Shown here piece by piece: positions 36,561 through 49,083 of a stretch of 64,000 nucleotides of DNA (positions are counted from its first letter, which is position 1; every line of letters starts with the position of its first letter). Location: contig JAIOJX010000025.1 of NCBI GenBank assembly GCA_022376925.1, positions 139,583,301 through 139,647,300 of the forward strand. The letters run 5' to 3'. Both the position numbers and the translations under genes were made by a program. Origin of the DNA: Tragulus kanchil (taxonomy: Eukaryota; Chordata; Mammalia; Artiodactyla; Tragulidae). A model generated the notes under the pieces. That model made no database searches, was not told where the DNA came from, and saw only the letters and a program-made list of their open reading frames with translations.

Positions 36561-37679
36561 TCCAGCTGTCTAACAGTTAGAACTGCCCATATATAGCAGA
36601 AAAGCTAAAAAAGAAAAAGGAACGACCCAGTAGCACATTAGACTTCCTCTGAATTGTCCTAGTCCTGGAATCATGTATTGGAAGGTATATAACTGGTGGG
36701 AGCATGGACATTTCAATTTAGGATGGACACCAGGCTGAGAACAAGCTCCAAGGGTCCATGTCTTAGTGGCTGTCTTGCTTGTTTCTCTTGTTAAGATTTG
36801 GTAGGAGCTACTACACATAAAGACCTCTTGATACTAAATATTATTATAACATTGAAGAAGCTGCAGAGAGCTGTGGAATGTGGAAAGGGAAGTCCTCTTC
36901 TCCTCTACACAGTTATCTCTCTAGAATGAAATTTCAGCTTGGTTTGGGAGAGAGTGTCCCAGCAAGTGTTTCTCTTCAGAATGATTAAAGTCGTTGGGCC
37001 CATCTGGACTCATTCATTTTAACTATTCCATTTCCCAAGAATATCATCTCATTACTTTTTCAATGACCCAGTATTTTCAGCACAAGTGAATGAATCCAGA
37101 AAGTCATTTTAGCCATTGATTATTTTTGGTAACCTTCTGATCCGTACTGAATCCCTTTTCTTTTAATTTCCATTTATGTCCTCCTGTCTTGTCATCTGTT
37201 CTGAGCTGAAAATAGTAACTTGGCTTGACCTTATTATCTACCATTTAAGATTTTTATAGTCTTTGGTTCAATCTCATCTTAATAAGTGTAGCTAGGCTGC
37301 AGACTGTAGTTTCTTTCTTTTTTTGTGAGGCTGCTTTTTGTAGCTCATATCTATTATCACAGGACCAACTTTACTCTTCTCCTCTAGGTATCTGAGAATC
37401 TCCCTTTATCTTTCTGATAAGAGCTAGCTTCAAAGCCAGTCTTAGAAAGGTATAAACAAAAAGTATCACCTCTTTAGCCTTAAACTCTCTCCCAGGTCTG
37501 TTTGTGAATATACTTAAAAAAAAAAATCCTACTTACATGGGATTTCAAATGCCACTGGGAAGGACAACATACTAAGTGGTGTTATTAGAGGTGAATGTGG
37601 CTGAATTGATCAGTTCCTTTGCTAGGAGTAAAAATTTTACTTTTTGCCATTTAAAACCATTGTCTTTTAATTTTTTAAA
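36561..37679. other. Non-coding, AT-leaning sequence
   Basis: No gene recognised. The first 250 bases may be a continuation of the LTR element. Confidence 0.4.
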
Positions 37680-37850
37680 AATTTGTTTATTTTTAATGGA
37701 AGGATAATTACTTTACAATATTGTGTTGGTTTCTACCAAATATCAGCATGAATCAGCCATAGGTTTACCCATGTCCCCTCCCACTTGAACATCCCTCCCA
37801 GCCCCCTCCCATCACACCACTCTAGGTTGTTAGCAAGCCCTGGTTTGAGT
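37680..37850 (-). mobile_element. Ruminant L1 3' UTR fragment
   Basis: 'ggataattactttacaatat', 'tgttggtttctaccaaatat', 'atgaatcagccataggttta' and 'ccactctaggttgttag' are the antisense L1 3' UTR. No coding content. Confidence 0.85.
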
Positions 37851-37955
37851 GCTAGGAGTAAAACTTGATGCTGGAGAAAAATTAGGGCAATAGGAGAACT
37901 CTGGGAATTTATTTGGACAAACAATATTCTTTAAGCCAACATGTTATGATTTGGT

Positions 37956-40149
37956 AGTAGGATATGGAAATAAACATGAAAAAGACATAGTAGTTGACCT
38001 CAAGGACCTGCAGTGCTGGAATGTGGGGCTGTGAGTTAAGACATGTAAGAAAACATAGACAGGCAAATTTCAGAGCCATTTAGAAGACAAATTTCGTGTT
38101 TTGAGAAGAACAAGATCTGGGTGCCCTAAAGTAGTTTTCATACTAAGAAATGGGGAGAAAGGAGACAGAGAGTAGTAGAAAAGAACCTTCCAGCTCCCTG
38201 AGATGCTATTTTCATTGAGGAAGAGACTTTCTTTAGATTTCTAATGATCTTTCTAGTGTGTTCGGCCTGCTTGAGGATCCCTAAAACCCATTCAGTTCTT
38301 TCAGGTCTGGGAAGAACTTGGATACACATCGCAGGGCCTGTCTTCTGTAGCAACTCCAATTTAAGAGGAAGCAGCAAGTCAGCAGGAAAGGAAAAGACTC
38401 CCCTTTCTTCCTGGCTAGAGTCCTCCTCCTTCCTCTCTGGAACACCAAGTCATCCTCACGTCGCCAGGCCCAGCTCACATTCCACCTCCCTGCTGCACTC
38501 TCAGAACCTCCGTCAGACTGGAGCTCTGCTGAGCTGCGGTGCATTCAACCATCCTCCTCTCGAGCCGTCCTTCCTGGCTAGGGTGGGAGGCTGGCCACAG
38601 TCCACTCACCATCATCCCTCTCAGGTAGTGGGAGAAAGGCTACCAGGTCTGTCGAGGGCTCACAGACTAGCCTCACCTTTCTCCAAATGAGATTTACTGG
38701 AATTATCTGAGGTATATGAATTCTATGAGAACTTTAAACATTGTTTCTCTTTTAATAATGACAATATTTTTATCAGTTTAAGAATTGAAATTATATTTTT
38801 TTGCAATGATAATTTGCTACCCCAAAACATTTTTAAATAAGAATGAACTATGTTATTTAAATTTGGATTTTGTAGACAATCACTGGGGTCAAGAGACTAC
38901 TTTTTCTTCAAAAGAGATCCCTTGTATTGCTCAAATTTGAGAGATGTGGGTTTCATTCATTCATTCACTCCATAAACATTTATTGTATGTCTGCACGTCA
39001 TGTGGGGCTTCTGGGGTGGCTCAGATGATAAAGAATCTGCCTGCAATGCAAAGTAGGATATGGAAATAAACATGAAAAAGACATAGTAGTTGACCTCAAG
39101 GACCTGCAGTGCTGGAATGTGGGGCTGTGAGTTAAGACATGTAAGAAAACATAGACAGGCAAATTTCAGAGCCATTTAGAAGACAAATTTCGTGTTTTGA
39201 GAAGAACAAGATCTGGGTGCCCTAAAGTAGTTTTCATACTAAGAAATGGGGAGAAAGGAGACAGAGAGTAGTAGAAAAGAACCTTCCAGCTCCCTGAGAT
39301 GCTATTTTCATTGAGGAAGAGACTTTCTTTAGATTTCTAATGATCTTTCTAGTGTGTTCGGCCTGCTTGAGGATCCCTAAAACCCATTCAGTTCTTTCAG
39401 GTCTGGGAAGAACTTGGATACACATCGCAGGGCCTGTCTTCTGTAGCAACTCCAATTTAAGAGGAAGCAGCAAGTCAGCAGGAAAGGAAAAGACTCCCCT
39501 TTCTTCCTGGCTAGAGTCCTCCTCCTTCCTCTCTGGAACACCAAGTCATCCTCACGTCGCCAGGCCCAGCTCACATTCCACCTCCCTGCTGCACTCTCAG
39601 AACCTCCGTCAGACTGGAGCTCTGCTGAGCTGCGGTGCATTCAACCATCCTCCTCTCGAGCCGTCCTTCCTGGCTAGGGTGGGAGGCTGGCCACAGTCCA
39701 CTCACCATCATCCCTCTCAGGTAGTGGGAGAAAGGCTACCAGGTCTGTCGAGGGCTCACAGACTAGCCTCACCTTTCTCCAAATGAGATTTACTGGAATT
39801 ATCTGAGGTATATGAATTCTATGAGAACTTTAAACATTGTTTCTCTTTTAATAATGACAATATTTTTATCAGTTTAAGAATTGAAATTATATTTTTTTGC
39901 AATGATAATTTGCTACCCCAAAACATTTTTAAATAAGAATGAACTATGTTATTTAAATTTGGATTTTGTAGACAATCACTGGGGTCAAGAGACTACTTTT
40001 TCTTCAAAAGAGATCCCTTGTATTGCTCAAATTTGAGAGATGTGGGTTTCATTCATTCATTCACTCCATAAACATTTATTGTATGTCTGCACGTCATGTG
40101 GGGCTTCTGGGGTGGCTCAGATGATAAAGAATCTGCCTGCAATGCAAGA
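37956..40149 (+). repeat. Tandem duplication 9 (offset 1,096 bp)
   Basis: Copy A is 37956-39051 and copy B is 39052-40147, joined directly. Copy A breaks off inside a Bov-tA SINE after 'ctgcctgcaatgcaa'. The same SINE is complete in B. The internal sequence appears identical. Confidence 0.95.
39001..39051 (+). mobile_element. Truncated Bov-tA head at duplication junction
   Basis: Only the first 50 or so bases of a Bov-tA are present ('ggcttctggggtggctcaga' onward). They match 40097-40147, where the element continues. The truncation is the duplication breakpoint and not a natural SINE end. Confidence 0.85.
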
Positions 40150-40400
40150 GACCTGAGTTTGATCCCTGGGTCAGAAAGATCCTTTGGAGAAGGGAATGGT
40201 TATCCACTCCAGTATTCTTGCCTGGAGAATTCCATGGACAGAGGAGCTTGGTGGGCTATAGTCCATGGGGTCACCAAAGAGTTAGATACAAGTGAGCAAC
40301 TAACACTTTCACCTTCAAGTGTCATGTGCTGGGCACTGTGTCAGGCCCATGAACAAGTGGTCTGACATGCTCTAGGTTCCATAATCCTAAGTAAATGCTG
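40049..40400 (-). repeat. L2 fragment split by a Bov-tA (start copied at 38953)
   Basis: 'cattcattcattcactccat' and aaacatttattgtatgtctg precede the SINE, and 'gctgggcactgtgtcaggcc' follows it. Together they read as one antisense L2 3' region. Confidence 0.65.
40098..40320 (+). mobile_element. Bov-tA SINE
   Basis: Complete: 'ggcttctggggtggctcaga', 'gagtttgatccctgggtcag', 'ccactccagtattcttgcct', 'agtccatggggtcaccaaag', ending 'gagcaactaacac'. gtcatgtg at 40093-40100 and 40321-40328 is the probable target-site duplication within L2. Confidence 0.92.
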
Positions 40401-40799
40401 TTACTGACTTAGCAGCACCTCCCACCTGGATGAGGTTGTTGATTTCTCTATGCTTTGTTTTCTCCAGTAATAAAAGTGAGAGTATCTTATCTATTTCTCT
40501 CACCTCAGAGGTGTAGGAAAACAGACCCTAGGATTTAAAAAAAGATGCCCACAAGAAATTACTTGTATCCACATTCAGTGTTTCTAAGTCAGCTGCCAGT
40601 GCTAAATCCATCTCTTCCACCTCCCGCTAGTCTCAGGGATAGGGATCCAGGGCCTATGGAGGATCTCAACCAGTTTGAGCAGAAATGGGTTCTACACTGC
40701 ACAGTGGAAGATTTTTCACAAGAGCTATTTTCAGATTTGTTGATGATGCCATCGACCTCCAATTTCACATTTCACAAACTCCCGAGGGGCTGAGAAGTT
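40401..40799. other. Unique non-coding sequence
   Basis: No gene recognised. The open frame at 40545-40793 has no detectable family features. Confidence 0.4.
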
Positions 40800-41120
40800 A
40801 CTCCCTAGGAATCTTCTCTGCTTAGTGGGAGCTCAGGGGCAGCATTGCTGATGGGTTTAAAGAACAATCTGTCACAAAGCTAAGGGGCTTATTACTCATT
40901 CTAACGCTGAGCAGTAAATAAACACCAGACTAGATGGAGATATAACCTGGGACCTTTCAACACAGAGCTAATATGAATAGCCATGAAAGTAGCACATTTG
41001 CAAACCCACCACCCACTGAAACATCGCTTGTTAACAATGCCTAACCCTCCGGCAGATAGTTGCAGTGCAGTCAGCAAGAACTGCGGTGTGATGCTTACAT
41101 GTCAGAGTAAATCCCTAACA
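40800..41120. promoter_or_regulatory. Candidate enhancer-like unique element
   Basis: Non-repetitive stretch with clustered motif-like words: gaacaatctgtcacaaag (SOX-like plus TGACAG-type), gtaaataaacacc (forkhead-like), ttgttaacaatg (SOX/HNF-like) and ctgcggtg (RUNX-like). No open frame crosses it. Based on motif density and absence of repeats only. Confidence 0.25.
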
Positions 41121-41459
41121 GGGCCACTACCCTGCTGGTCTACTGCTGCCAGAGTGTAGGTGGGATACCCTTTGTGTTAAAGGGAGACGTTCCTTTTAAA
41201 CTATGCTGACAGGCAGATGTGGACCCAGAATCCCTCCATCTAGTTGGGCAGATTTTACTGATCCTGAGCATCAGAGGGCAGGGTTTTGTTTCCAAAGCTT
41301 CCAAGTCTAGAGCCAGACTTCCATGGATCCCTGCAATGCATGTGTGTGGGCATTGTAGGAGGCACAGTGTAGTCCTATCGGGGGGCTGCCTTATTTACCA
41401 GAGCCTGCTCTCTCAGTGAGTGGAGCAAGAGCTACAAAGAACTTTGTTGGGCCATGATA

Positions 41460-41640
41460 CCTTTCATTCACTCTGCCAGTGTCTACTGAATGTTTTGTGC
41501 CAGAGACCACATGATCTAGTATGTCTAGTGCGCTATCTACAGAGGTAGATGGGACACAGTCCTTCCCTTACAGATACTTATGGTCCAGGTGGCGAAGCCA
41601 ACAAGTAAGGAGGAAATTCTAATACAGAGCAGTCAATGGT
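41460..41640 (-). repeat. Probable L2 fragment
   Basis: 'ttcattcactctgccagtgt', gccagagaccac and 'cagtccttcccttacagata' resemble the antisense L2 3' region. Confidence 0.5.
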
Positions 41641-41821
41641 GTTGGTTGCTTTGACCTAGTCTTGGAGGGTTGAAAAATGCTTGTGGGAAGTTCAAACTGA
41701 GACCAGAGGGTTTATGGGATACAGCAGGTCAGTCTGAAGGGATGGTGACATGTACAAATCTCAAGGTGCTGAATAGCATGTCAATTTGGAAATTACACGT
41801 ATTTATGGATGACTGCTCATA

Positions 41822-41905
41822 GAATACTTCCTTGGTGGCTAGATGGTAAGTAATCTGCCTGCAATGCAGGAGACTGGGGTTTGATCCCTGGGTCATAGAA
41901 TGCAA
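41822..41905 (+). mobile_element. Bov-tA head fragment
   Basis: 'acttccttggtggctagatg' and 'aatctgcctgcaatgcagg' through 'gtttgatccctgggtcatag', then stops. Only the tRNA-related head is present. Confidence 0.8.
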
Positions 41906-43839
41906 GATGATATGATGAGAAATGAGATGGGAGAAATAAACATCCTGGATTAAATTGCCTTCTAGTTATTTTCCCCTGCATTCCTTCCCTGAGGCAGACA
42001 TAGCAGAGTGTATTTCTCTTTGCATTAAATAAACCAAACCAAAAAAAAAAAAAAAAAAAACACCACTGCAAACCCAAACCCAACCCTTGAGTAACCTTTT
42101 AAATTGCTTGGTTGATGGCTATTTAGAAGTAAAGTGATATCTCAGTGCTGCGAGTCAGGTTGGGGAAAACAACACATGTGAGGGCTAGTTATCACAGGGG
42201 CTATGATCTGGTATTTGCCAATCTTGCAAATGCTCAACCAAAAGTTCACTTTTTAAGAAAGAAAGTTACTGGGGACTTGGTACAGAAACAGAAGGAACTG
42301 TGCCAGAGGGATGCTCGGAGCAACTCTCCGAAGTGAACACGAGATGGAATGTCTAGTTGGGCAGCGTTAGAGACCTGCAGAGGCAGAAACTGTAGTCCTG
42401 TGAATAAGAAGGTGACTGCTTTGTGACAACTTGGATTGTCAAATCAAGATAGCAGGTGTAATTAACAATAGGAACAATATTAAGTCTTGGCATAACGGTT
42501 TATGCATCCAAAGCATGTAGCAATAATTAAGCTACCGGCTCAGTTGCTCTATCAGGGAATAAAATAACAGTGAATTTAATAATATAAGAGGATTATTTCT
42601 TTCTCCCATAGAAATCTGAGCTGGTAAGTGGCCCAGGGACTGCTTCATGAAGTTGTGTTCAACCATTGTCCTTTAAGGTCAAAGATGACCCACCACTATC
42701 ACATCCAACTTGCAATGTGCAGAAAAAGGAAAGGGGAAAGGGGGACAAACAGCTCCTTTCAAAGGTATAGCCTGAGAATATCTATTCTCTTTAAATTGCT
42801 TTGGCCAGCAATTGATTGCTTGGCCACACCTTGCTGCAGTGAGACCTGGAAACTATAGCCTCTAAGTGGGCAGTGTGTGTTTAGCTGGAATTTGGGGTGT
42901 TATTGCCAAGGAAAGAGATGAGCATTGATAGTGGTGGGCAGCTGGCAGTTCTGGCTGTATGTTAATCTCCAACATGTCATGTGAGCCTCTCAACAAGCTT
43001 GTTAGAAAGGAAGCAGAGACTTTTGATCTTCTTGTTTGTACATGAGGGAAATGAGACAGACTAAGAGACTGGTCATATGCCTCATGAGGTGCCCTGGTGT
43101 GGTTTACTGTCCATCCCTAAGGTTTCTAAAACATAGTCCTCAACCTGGGAATTGTGTTCCCAGTGATATAACTCCTTTCCAGAAAATCTTCAGGATAAAC
43201 ACAAGTTAGAGGCCCAAAGGACACAAATTCAAGGGCACTTTGAACATGGCCCCATGTCTGGGCTGACCATGTTGGATTGTACCTCCTCCAATCCAAGCAA
43301 ATACCAGGGCAAATAGGACAACGGGGCTTAATGCAAAGAACACCTGAGTTAGGGTGTCAGGAGGCAGGATTCTGGTCCTGGTTCTGTGGCCCATGTAGTC
43401 ATCTTCAGGGGGCATAAATGGCCTGCCTAGGAAATCATGGACCCTGAGGCTGACACCAGCCTATCTTCTCGTGTAACCTCAGAGCGACATTGTGAAGAGG
43501 TATTATTATCTACAGTTTACACAAAACAACACCAAGGTCCAAAGAACTGAGCTGGATTCCAACCCAGGCCCTGTAACCCCAAGCCTGGGGGCTCCTCCTG
43601 CTAAAGCAGACTGTTCTAGACACCAAGCAGCTGCTGGGTAAACTGGATTTGATGTCAAATGCATGACCGAAGGCGTGGTCGACTAACAGCGCTTTTGCGT
43701 GGGGCCCACGGACTTAGGTGGCTAGGTTGTGCCCTTAGGATTGCCATTTTGTGAAAGAAGCCCCTATACTGGAGGGCAGATCCCCTAAACCCACCTTTTT
43801 CACACAGGCAGTCTGCTGGACAGGTTTTCCCTGAGCAAC
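41906..43839. other. Mostly unique non-coding sequence
   Basis: Contains a long A-run at about 42,041-42,060. Otherwise there is no recognisable gene or confident repeat. Confidence 0.45.
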
Positions 43840-44720
43840 TCTTTTTTTTTTTTATTAATTTTCTTCTCCTTTCAAAATTACCAAAGGATTACTTGCTCAC
43901 AAAATTCAAATACCATAGAAGGATCTAAGATAGTGACATTACACCCAGCCTCCCCACCTTCTCCTTTAGGCCTTTTCCCAGAGGTAACCACTGTTGGCCA
44001 TTCGGTGAGCATCTTCAGCTGTTCTGTCTGTGCGTTTCTTTTTGTCTAGAATTTTCAAAAGTAACAGTGGGAATGTGTAGACTGTTCTACAATTTGTTTT
44101 TTCCCTCTTAATGGTATGTTGCATTTATCTTTCTATCCTGGAACATTAACATTGGACTCATTCCTTCTGGCAGTCGTCTCTTAGACTGGCCACGGATCCA
44201 GTTCCTACTCACATTTTGGTATTGTATGATCTGTTGTTAATAGTGTGGACTTTAGATCCATACCATTTCCCTCCTGAGTCCTGGATCCATCACATTTTAG
44301 CTGAGTGATGACAGGAACTTAACTGCTGGATCCTGGGAGATTTAACTGCTCTGTGCTGCAGTTTCTTTGCCTGTAAAATGAGGTAAGTAACAGTAACCTC
44401 TGTCATAGGATACCTAGAGGACGAAGTGAACTAGCGAGGTAACATGCTTAGATCCCGGCATTTATGTTTTATGAGTGCTACACACATATCTGGTCTGTTT
44501 ATGGTTGGATAGTATTTCACCTTATGTCCAGTTTCTTATTACTTGATATTAAGATTGTGATTTTTTCTTTTACTAACGTAAATTTTGTTGAGATCAATAT
44601 ATTTTTTACAAATAATTTTGTGCACATGAGGTAGTAGGTCTGTAGAATACTTTTCTTGGAATAGTGCTAATGAGTCAAAAGGTATGGACATTTCCAATAA
44701 CGGTGTAGGCCTGATGGTGC
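43840..44720 (-). mobile_element. Old L1 3' UTR-like sequence split by MIR
   Basis: Parts 43840-44230 and 44470-44720 carry antisense old-L1-type landmarks (a poly-T start, 'ggttggatagtatttcacc', 'tgtgcacatgaggtagtagg', 'taatgagtcaaaaggtatgg'). A MIR lies between them. The family is uncertain. Confidence 0.5.
44235..44465 (+). repeat. MIR
   Basis: 'gagtcctggatccatcacat', tttagctgagtgatgac, 'ctgtgctgcagtttctttgc', ctgtaaaatgagg and 'gcttagatcccggca' appear in MIR order. Confidence 0.75.
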
Positions 44721-45255
44721 TTTTCTTGGTTCTCTCCCATCAGCTCACCCAGTAGCAGCTATTGGGCTTTATGCCATCAACTTGTCCTTCACATGGCCAG
44801 TGACTGGCAGAGCTACATGGCAGCAAGCAGTCCCCTTTTTCTTCCCAGGGCCTGGCCCTTTTTGAACACATGGTAGATGGGATGGCTTCCTGGAGATCCT
44901 AATGGGGATTCTGAATTGCCACTTTATGCTAAGTGTGATGCATAGGGGGCAGGTGACCCTGGCAAGAACCTTGATCAGACCCCCCATTTAAGCTGAGGCT
45001 GAGATGGCTCAAGGGGTCAAGAGAATGCACCTGTGGTTTCACTCCTGAATCTGTCCAGCTTCACCGAGGTCTTGATGACCTAGGACTTTTTTTTTTGACC
45101 TATGTGTCTTTGGTGAATGACTTGGGGGAATGAATATGGCAGTATGGATGTGATGACTCATAGGCACCAGGTGGACTCCTGGAAACCTCAGAAGAGGAAC
45201 AAGACAGCGCTGTGCATTGCTGCTGTGCATTTCTCGTGACCTAATTAATACAACA
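44721..45255. other. Unique non-coding sequence
   Basis: No gene or clear repeat recognised. Confidence 0.4.
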
Positions 45256-45475
45256 AGCTTCCCGGTGACGTAGTTGTAAAGAATTCGACAACTGAGCAGG
45301 AGTTGAGGAGTTGATCCTTGGCTGGGGAAAATCGCCTGGAGGAAGAAATGGCAACCCCCTCCAGTATACTTGCCTGAAAAATCTCATGGTCAAAGGAGCT
45401 TGGTGGGCTATGGTCCATGGGGTCACAAAGAGTTGGACATAATTTAGAGATGAGACAACAAGAACAACAATTAAC
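45256..45475 (+). mobile_element. Diverged Bov-tA SINE
   Basis: 'agcttcccggtgacgtagt', 'cctccagtatacttgcctga', 'gctatggtccatggggtcac' and aaagagttggacataa. Older and more mutated than its relatives at 40,098 and 62,733. Confidence 0.88.
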
Positions 45476-45534
45476 ATGGACTAAGGAATAAATGTGATAA
45501 TCTGACTAGGGGAATAAAAGATTGGTGATTTCTC

Positions 45535-45620
45535 TAATTAATGAACACTGATTGAGTAGTTACTTTATGTTGGGCACTATGCTTGTGATTCGCTGGCCAT
45601 ATGGAAATGACTAAGACATA
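45535..45620 (-). repeat. Probable L2 fragment
   Basis: 'taatgaacactgattgagta' and 'tttatgttgggcactatgc' resemble the antisense L2 3' region. Confidence 0.5.
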
Positions 45621-46284
45621 ATTCCACCACTTGAAGATACCAAAGATGTTTTCAGAGTCCTTGAAAAGGCAGATTTTCAAGGACAATGGAAGTGATGATG
45701 ATAATAATAATGCAGATGGTGCTTGATTTCTATCAATAACACAGATCTGAGGGTTAGAGTGAGGTGTGAGTGGGCATTTTGGGTCCTCTTGCAAAGAAAT
45801 GATTAGTGGGGAGGACTTCTTGTATGAATATTATAAATTAAAAATTAGTCTATTTTCATTTCCTTTGAAAAAACACAGTTGTTTAGACATTTAGAAAACT
45901 GTAAAGGAAATTAAAGATCACTCACAACTTTCATGCAGAGACAGCCATTGTTAACAGTAAGCTTATTTATGTTTGATCACATTGCATATATGTCCACACC
46001 TACACAAAGCCTTTAAAAATTATTGCAAATGCATACACTCACACACTCTCACCTGATACAAGAATAATAAGGGCACAGGGAATTCAATCTTTGTTACGAT
46101 GTACCCTAAGGAGGTGACAAGGGCTCATCAATGCTTTTATTTTATTATTATTTTTTTAAAGATGAAAAAAGCCTAGAATTTTGAATGTTGAATCCCCATC
46201 TTTTGCAAACATGGCTCACAGGCACACAAAGCAATGAGACTTCAGCGTCTACATTCATTTTAGTATTTAAAGACCACCATTGAG
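45621..46284. other. Non-coding, AT-rich sequence
   Basis: No recognisable gene. Short simple runs occur at about 45,700 and 46,138-46,160. Confidence 0.4.
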
Positions 46285-46470
46285 GGAAGAGTCTGCACTC
46301 CTAATACAGGGGACCTGGATTTGATCACTGGTCAGGGAATTAGACTCCACATGACTCTAAGTTGATAACTCTAAAGAGTTCTCATGCTGCAACCAAAAGA
46401 GATCCCACATGCCACAACTAAGACCTGGTACAGGCAAATAAATATCTTTTTAAAAAATCGTTAAAAATAA
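46285..46470 (+). mobile_element. Diverged CHR-type SINE
   Basis: 'agagtctgcactcctaatac', 'gatttgatcactggtcaggg', 'gatcccacatgccacaacta' and an A-rich end. The 5' head is missing. Confidence 0.7.
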
Positions 46471-46927
46471 TAAAGACCACCACTGAAAATTCCTTCCTAG
46501 AACTTCATTCAGGCCTTGGACCTGATTCAAAGCCCACCACTGAAACTGACTGCATTACCCCTTCCCATCCATTCACCTAGTGCTGTTTCTCCTTTCTTTT
46601 CTGACATCTCCACCGCAGCCAACTCCAGAAGCACTTTTCCTCTTTCAGTTTGTTCCACAGGCCGTCCTCTTCCTCTCAGCATCTATCATTTCTCAGCATG
46701 AAAAACTCTCCTTTCTCTCTTTACCAGGGTCCTGCATCCTGGGAATCGAAGTAATTTGAATTTGGTGATTGTGACAACAATGAAACAACTTTTGTGAAAA
46801 GCAGAGTTTAAAATTCAGGAGTTTCCGGCTGTTGAGCCCTAACTCTCTCTTTGCCTTCCTTCTGTGGATACTCCTGGGAGGGGGTTGCCTCTGAGTTCCC
46901 CCTGGACTTGATTGTTCAGCCCTAGAG

Positions 46928-49083
46928 GACGAGAAACAGTGATCACACTCAGGGAGGTGACTTCTGCCACCTGGAGGGGTGGGACTGCAGTGTGTGCATG
47001 CATAGTTGTTCAGTCATGTCCGACTCTTTGTGACTCCATGGACTGTAGCCCACCAGGTTTCTCTGTGCATTGGATTCTCCAGGCAGGATCACTGGAGTGG
47101 GTTGCTATGGCCTCCTCCAGGGCATCTTCCTGCCTCAGGGATTGAACCCACATCCCTTATATCTCCTGCATTGACTGGCAGGCTCTTTACCACTAACACC
47201 ACCTGGGAAGCCAGTTACCAAGCTCAGGTTCAGCCTGGCCTCTCCTACCAGGAATGACCTTTGCAACCCTCATGTGGAATCTCTGCCCTCCTAGCCTGCC
47301 CCTGCCCTGGAACTGTCCCTTGCCCCAGCCCTGGGGTGGCCTTAGGAGCTGAAATCACAGTGTGGGGACTGGGGAGGGTGCCGTTTCCTCTGCCAGTGGC
47401 TGCAAGCGTCACTGCTGTGGGCTGCTCATATCAGCCTTTCCCCCCATCCTGGAAGTCAGGCCTTCTGAAGACTTTGTCTCCTCTGTTAGGAAGTGCTTTG
47501 AACTCTCCAAAAATTAGCGGCAAGTGTATCTGTGCCTATTAACATCCCACTTCCCTGGCACTCCTCTAGGCTACCCTGGCACTTTTGTAGGCTACCACTT
47601 AAACAATGGGCTCCAATTCTCTGTTAAAAAAAAAAAAAAGATCTGCTCAAATCTCGTTTCAGAAAGAGGACACGGGAGGCACAGAACATGGAGCCCATCT
47701 CCCGACGAGAGCCATCTGTTCTCATTAGAGTGATCTCGCAGCCTCAGCTTGGGAGGGAGGGGCCTCCAGGTGCTCAGAAGGAAGCCCGCCTGCCAGTTAC
47801 CCTTTCCGAGACTTTGCTTTTTTTGTTTTGTTTAGTTTTGTTTTTGTCTGGCAGGCTCAAAGAGAGACTGTCCTACTTTCCAAGAGAACGATCACTCCAA
47901 TATTTTAAGAAATTAAGTCCCTGGGAAAAAATCTAGTTTGAGAGGGCTTGTAATGGCTCCTTGACCCCATGCTGTGCTGTCAATTTGAGAATTTTTGGGG
48001 AGGGCTTGTAATGTCCTTGACGAGAAACAGTGATCACACTCAGGGAGGTGACTTCTGCCACCTGGAGGGGTGGGACTGCAGTGTGTGCATGCATAGTTGT
48101 TCAGTCATGTCCGACTCTTTGTGACTCCATGGACTGTAGCCCACCAGGTTTCTCTGTGCATTGGATTCTCCAGGCAGGATCACTGGAGTGGGTTGCTATG
48201 GCCTCCTCCAGGGCATCTTCCTGCCTCAGGGATTGAACCCACATCCCTTATATCTCCTGCATTGACTGGCAGGCTCTTTACCACTAACACCACCTGGGAA
48301 GCCAGTTACCAAGCTCAGGTTCAGCCTGGCCTCTCCTACCAGGAATGACCTTTGCAACCCTCATGTGGAATCTCTGCCCTCCTAGCCTGCCCCTGCCCTG
48401 GAACTGTCCCTTGCCCCAGCCCTGGGGTGGCCTTAGGAGCTGAAATCACAGTGTGGGGACTGGGGAGGGTGCCGTTTCCTCTGCCAGTGGCTGCAAGCGT
48501 CACTGCTGTGGGCTGCTCATATCAGCCTTTCCCCCCATCCTGGAAGTCAGGCCTTCTGAAGACTTTGTCTCCTCTGTTAGGAAGTGCTTTGAACTCTCCA
48601 AAAATTAGCGGCAAGTGTATCTGTGCCTATTAACATCCCACTTCCCTGGCACTCCTCTAGGCTACCCTGGCACTTTTGTAGGCTACCACTTAAACAATGG
48701 GCTCCAATTCTCTGTTAAAAAAAAAAAAAAGATCTGCTCAAATCTCGTTTCAGAAAGAGGACACGGGAGGCACAGAACATGGAGCCCATCTCCCGACGAG
48801 AGCCATCTGTTCTCATTAGAGTGATCTCGCAGCCTCAGCTTGGGAGGGAGGGGCCTCCAGGTGCTCAGAAGGAAGCCCGCCTGCCAGTTACCCTTTCCGA
48901 GACTTTGCTTTTTTTGTTTTGTTTAGTTTTGTTTTTGTCTGGCAGGCTCAAAGAGAGACTGTCCTACTTTCCAAGAGAACGATCACTCCAATATTTTAAG
49001 AAATTAAGTCCCTGGGAAAAAAAAAAATCTAGTTTGAGAGGGCTTGTAATGGCTCCTTGACCCCATGCTGTGCTGTTCAATTT
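46928..49083 (+). repeat. Tandem duplication 10 (offset 1,091-1,097 bp)
   Basis: Copy A is 46928-47986 and copy B is 48019-49083. The A-run near the end of A is shorter (gggaaaaaatctag) than in B (about 11 A). The intervening 32 bases are not found elsewhere intact. Confidence 0.95.
46990..47212 (-). mobile_element. Bov-tA SINE (copied at 48081-48303)
   Basis: Reverse complement of Bov-tA: 'agttgttcagtcatgtccga', 'gactgtagcccaccaggttt', 'gggattgaacccacatccc', ending 'cacctgggaagcc'. Frames at 46912-47257 are SINE read-through. Confidence 0.92.

Noticed and set aside
36570..36818. Minus-strand 82-residue frame next to the LTR-like element as a retroviral gene remnant
   Set aside because: I could not recognise any retroviral domain or motif in it.
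40098..40320. tRNA gene-like A and B boxes in SINE heads here and elsewhere
   Set aside because: They belong to Bov-tA and CHR SINEs, which derive from tRNA. No intact cloverleaf or isolated tRNA is present.
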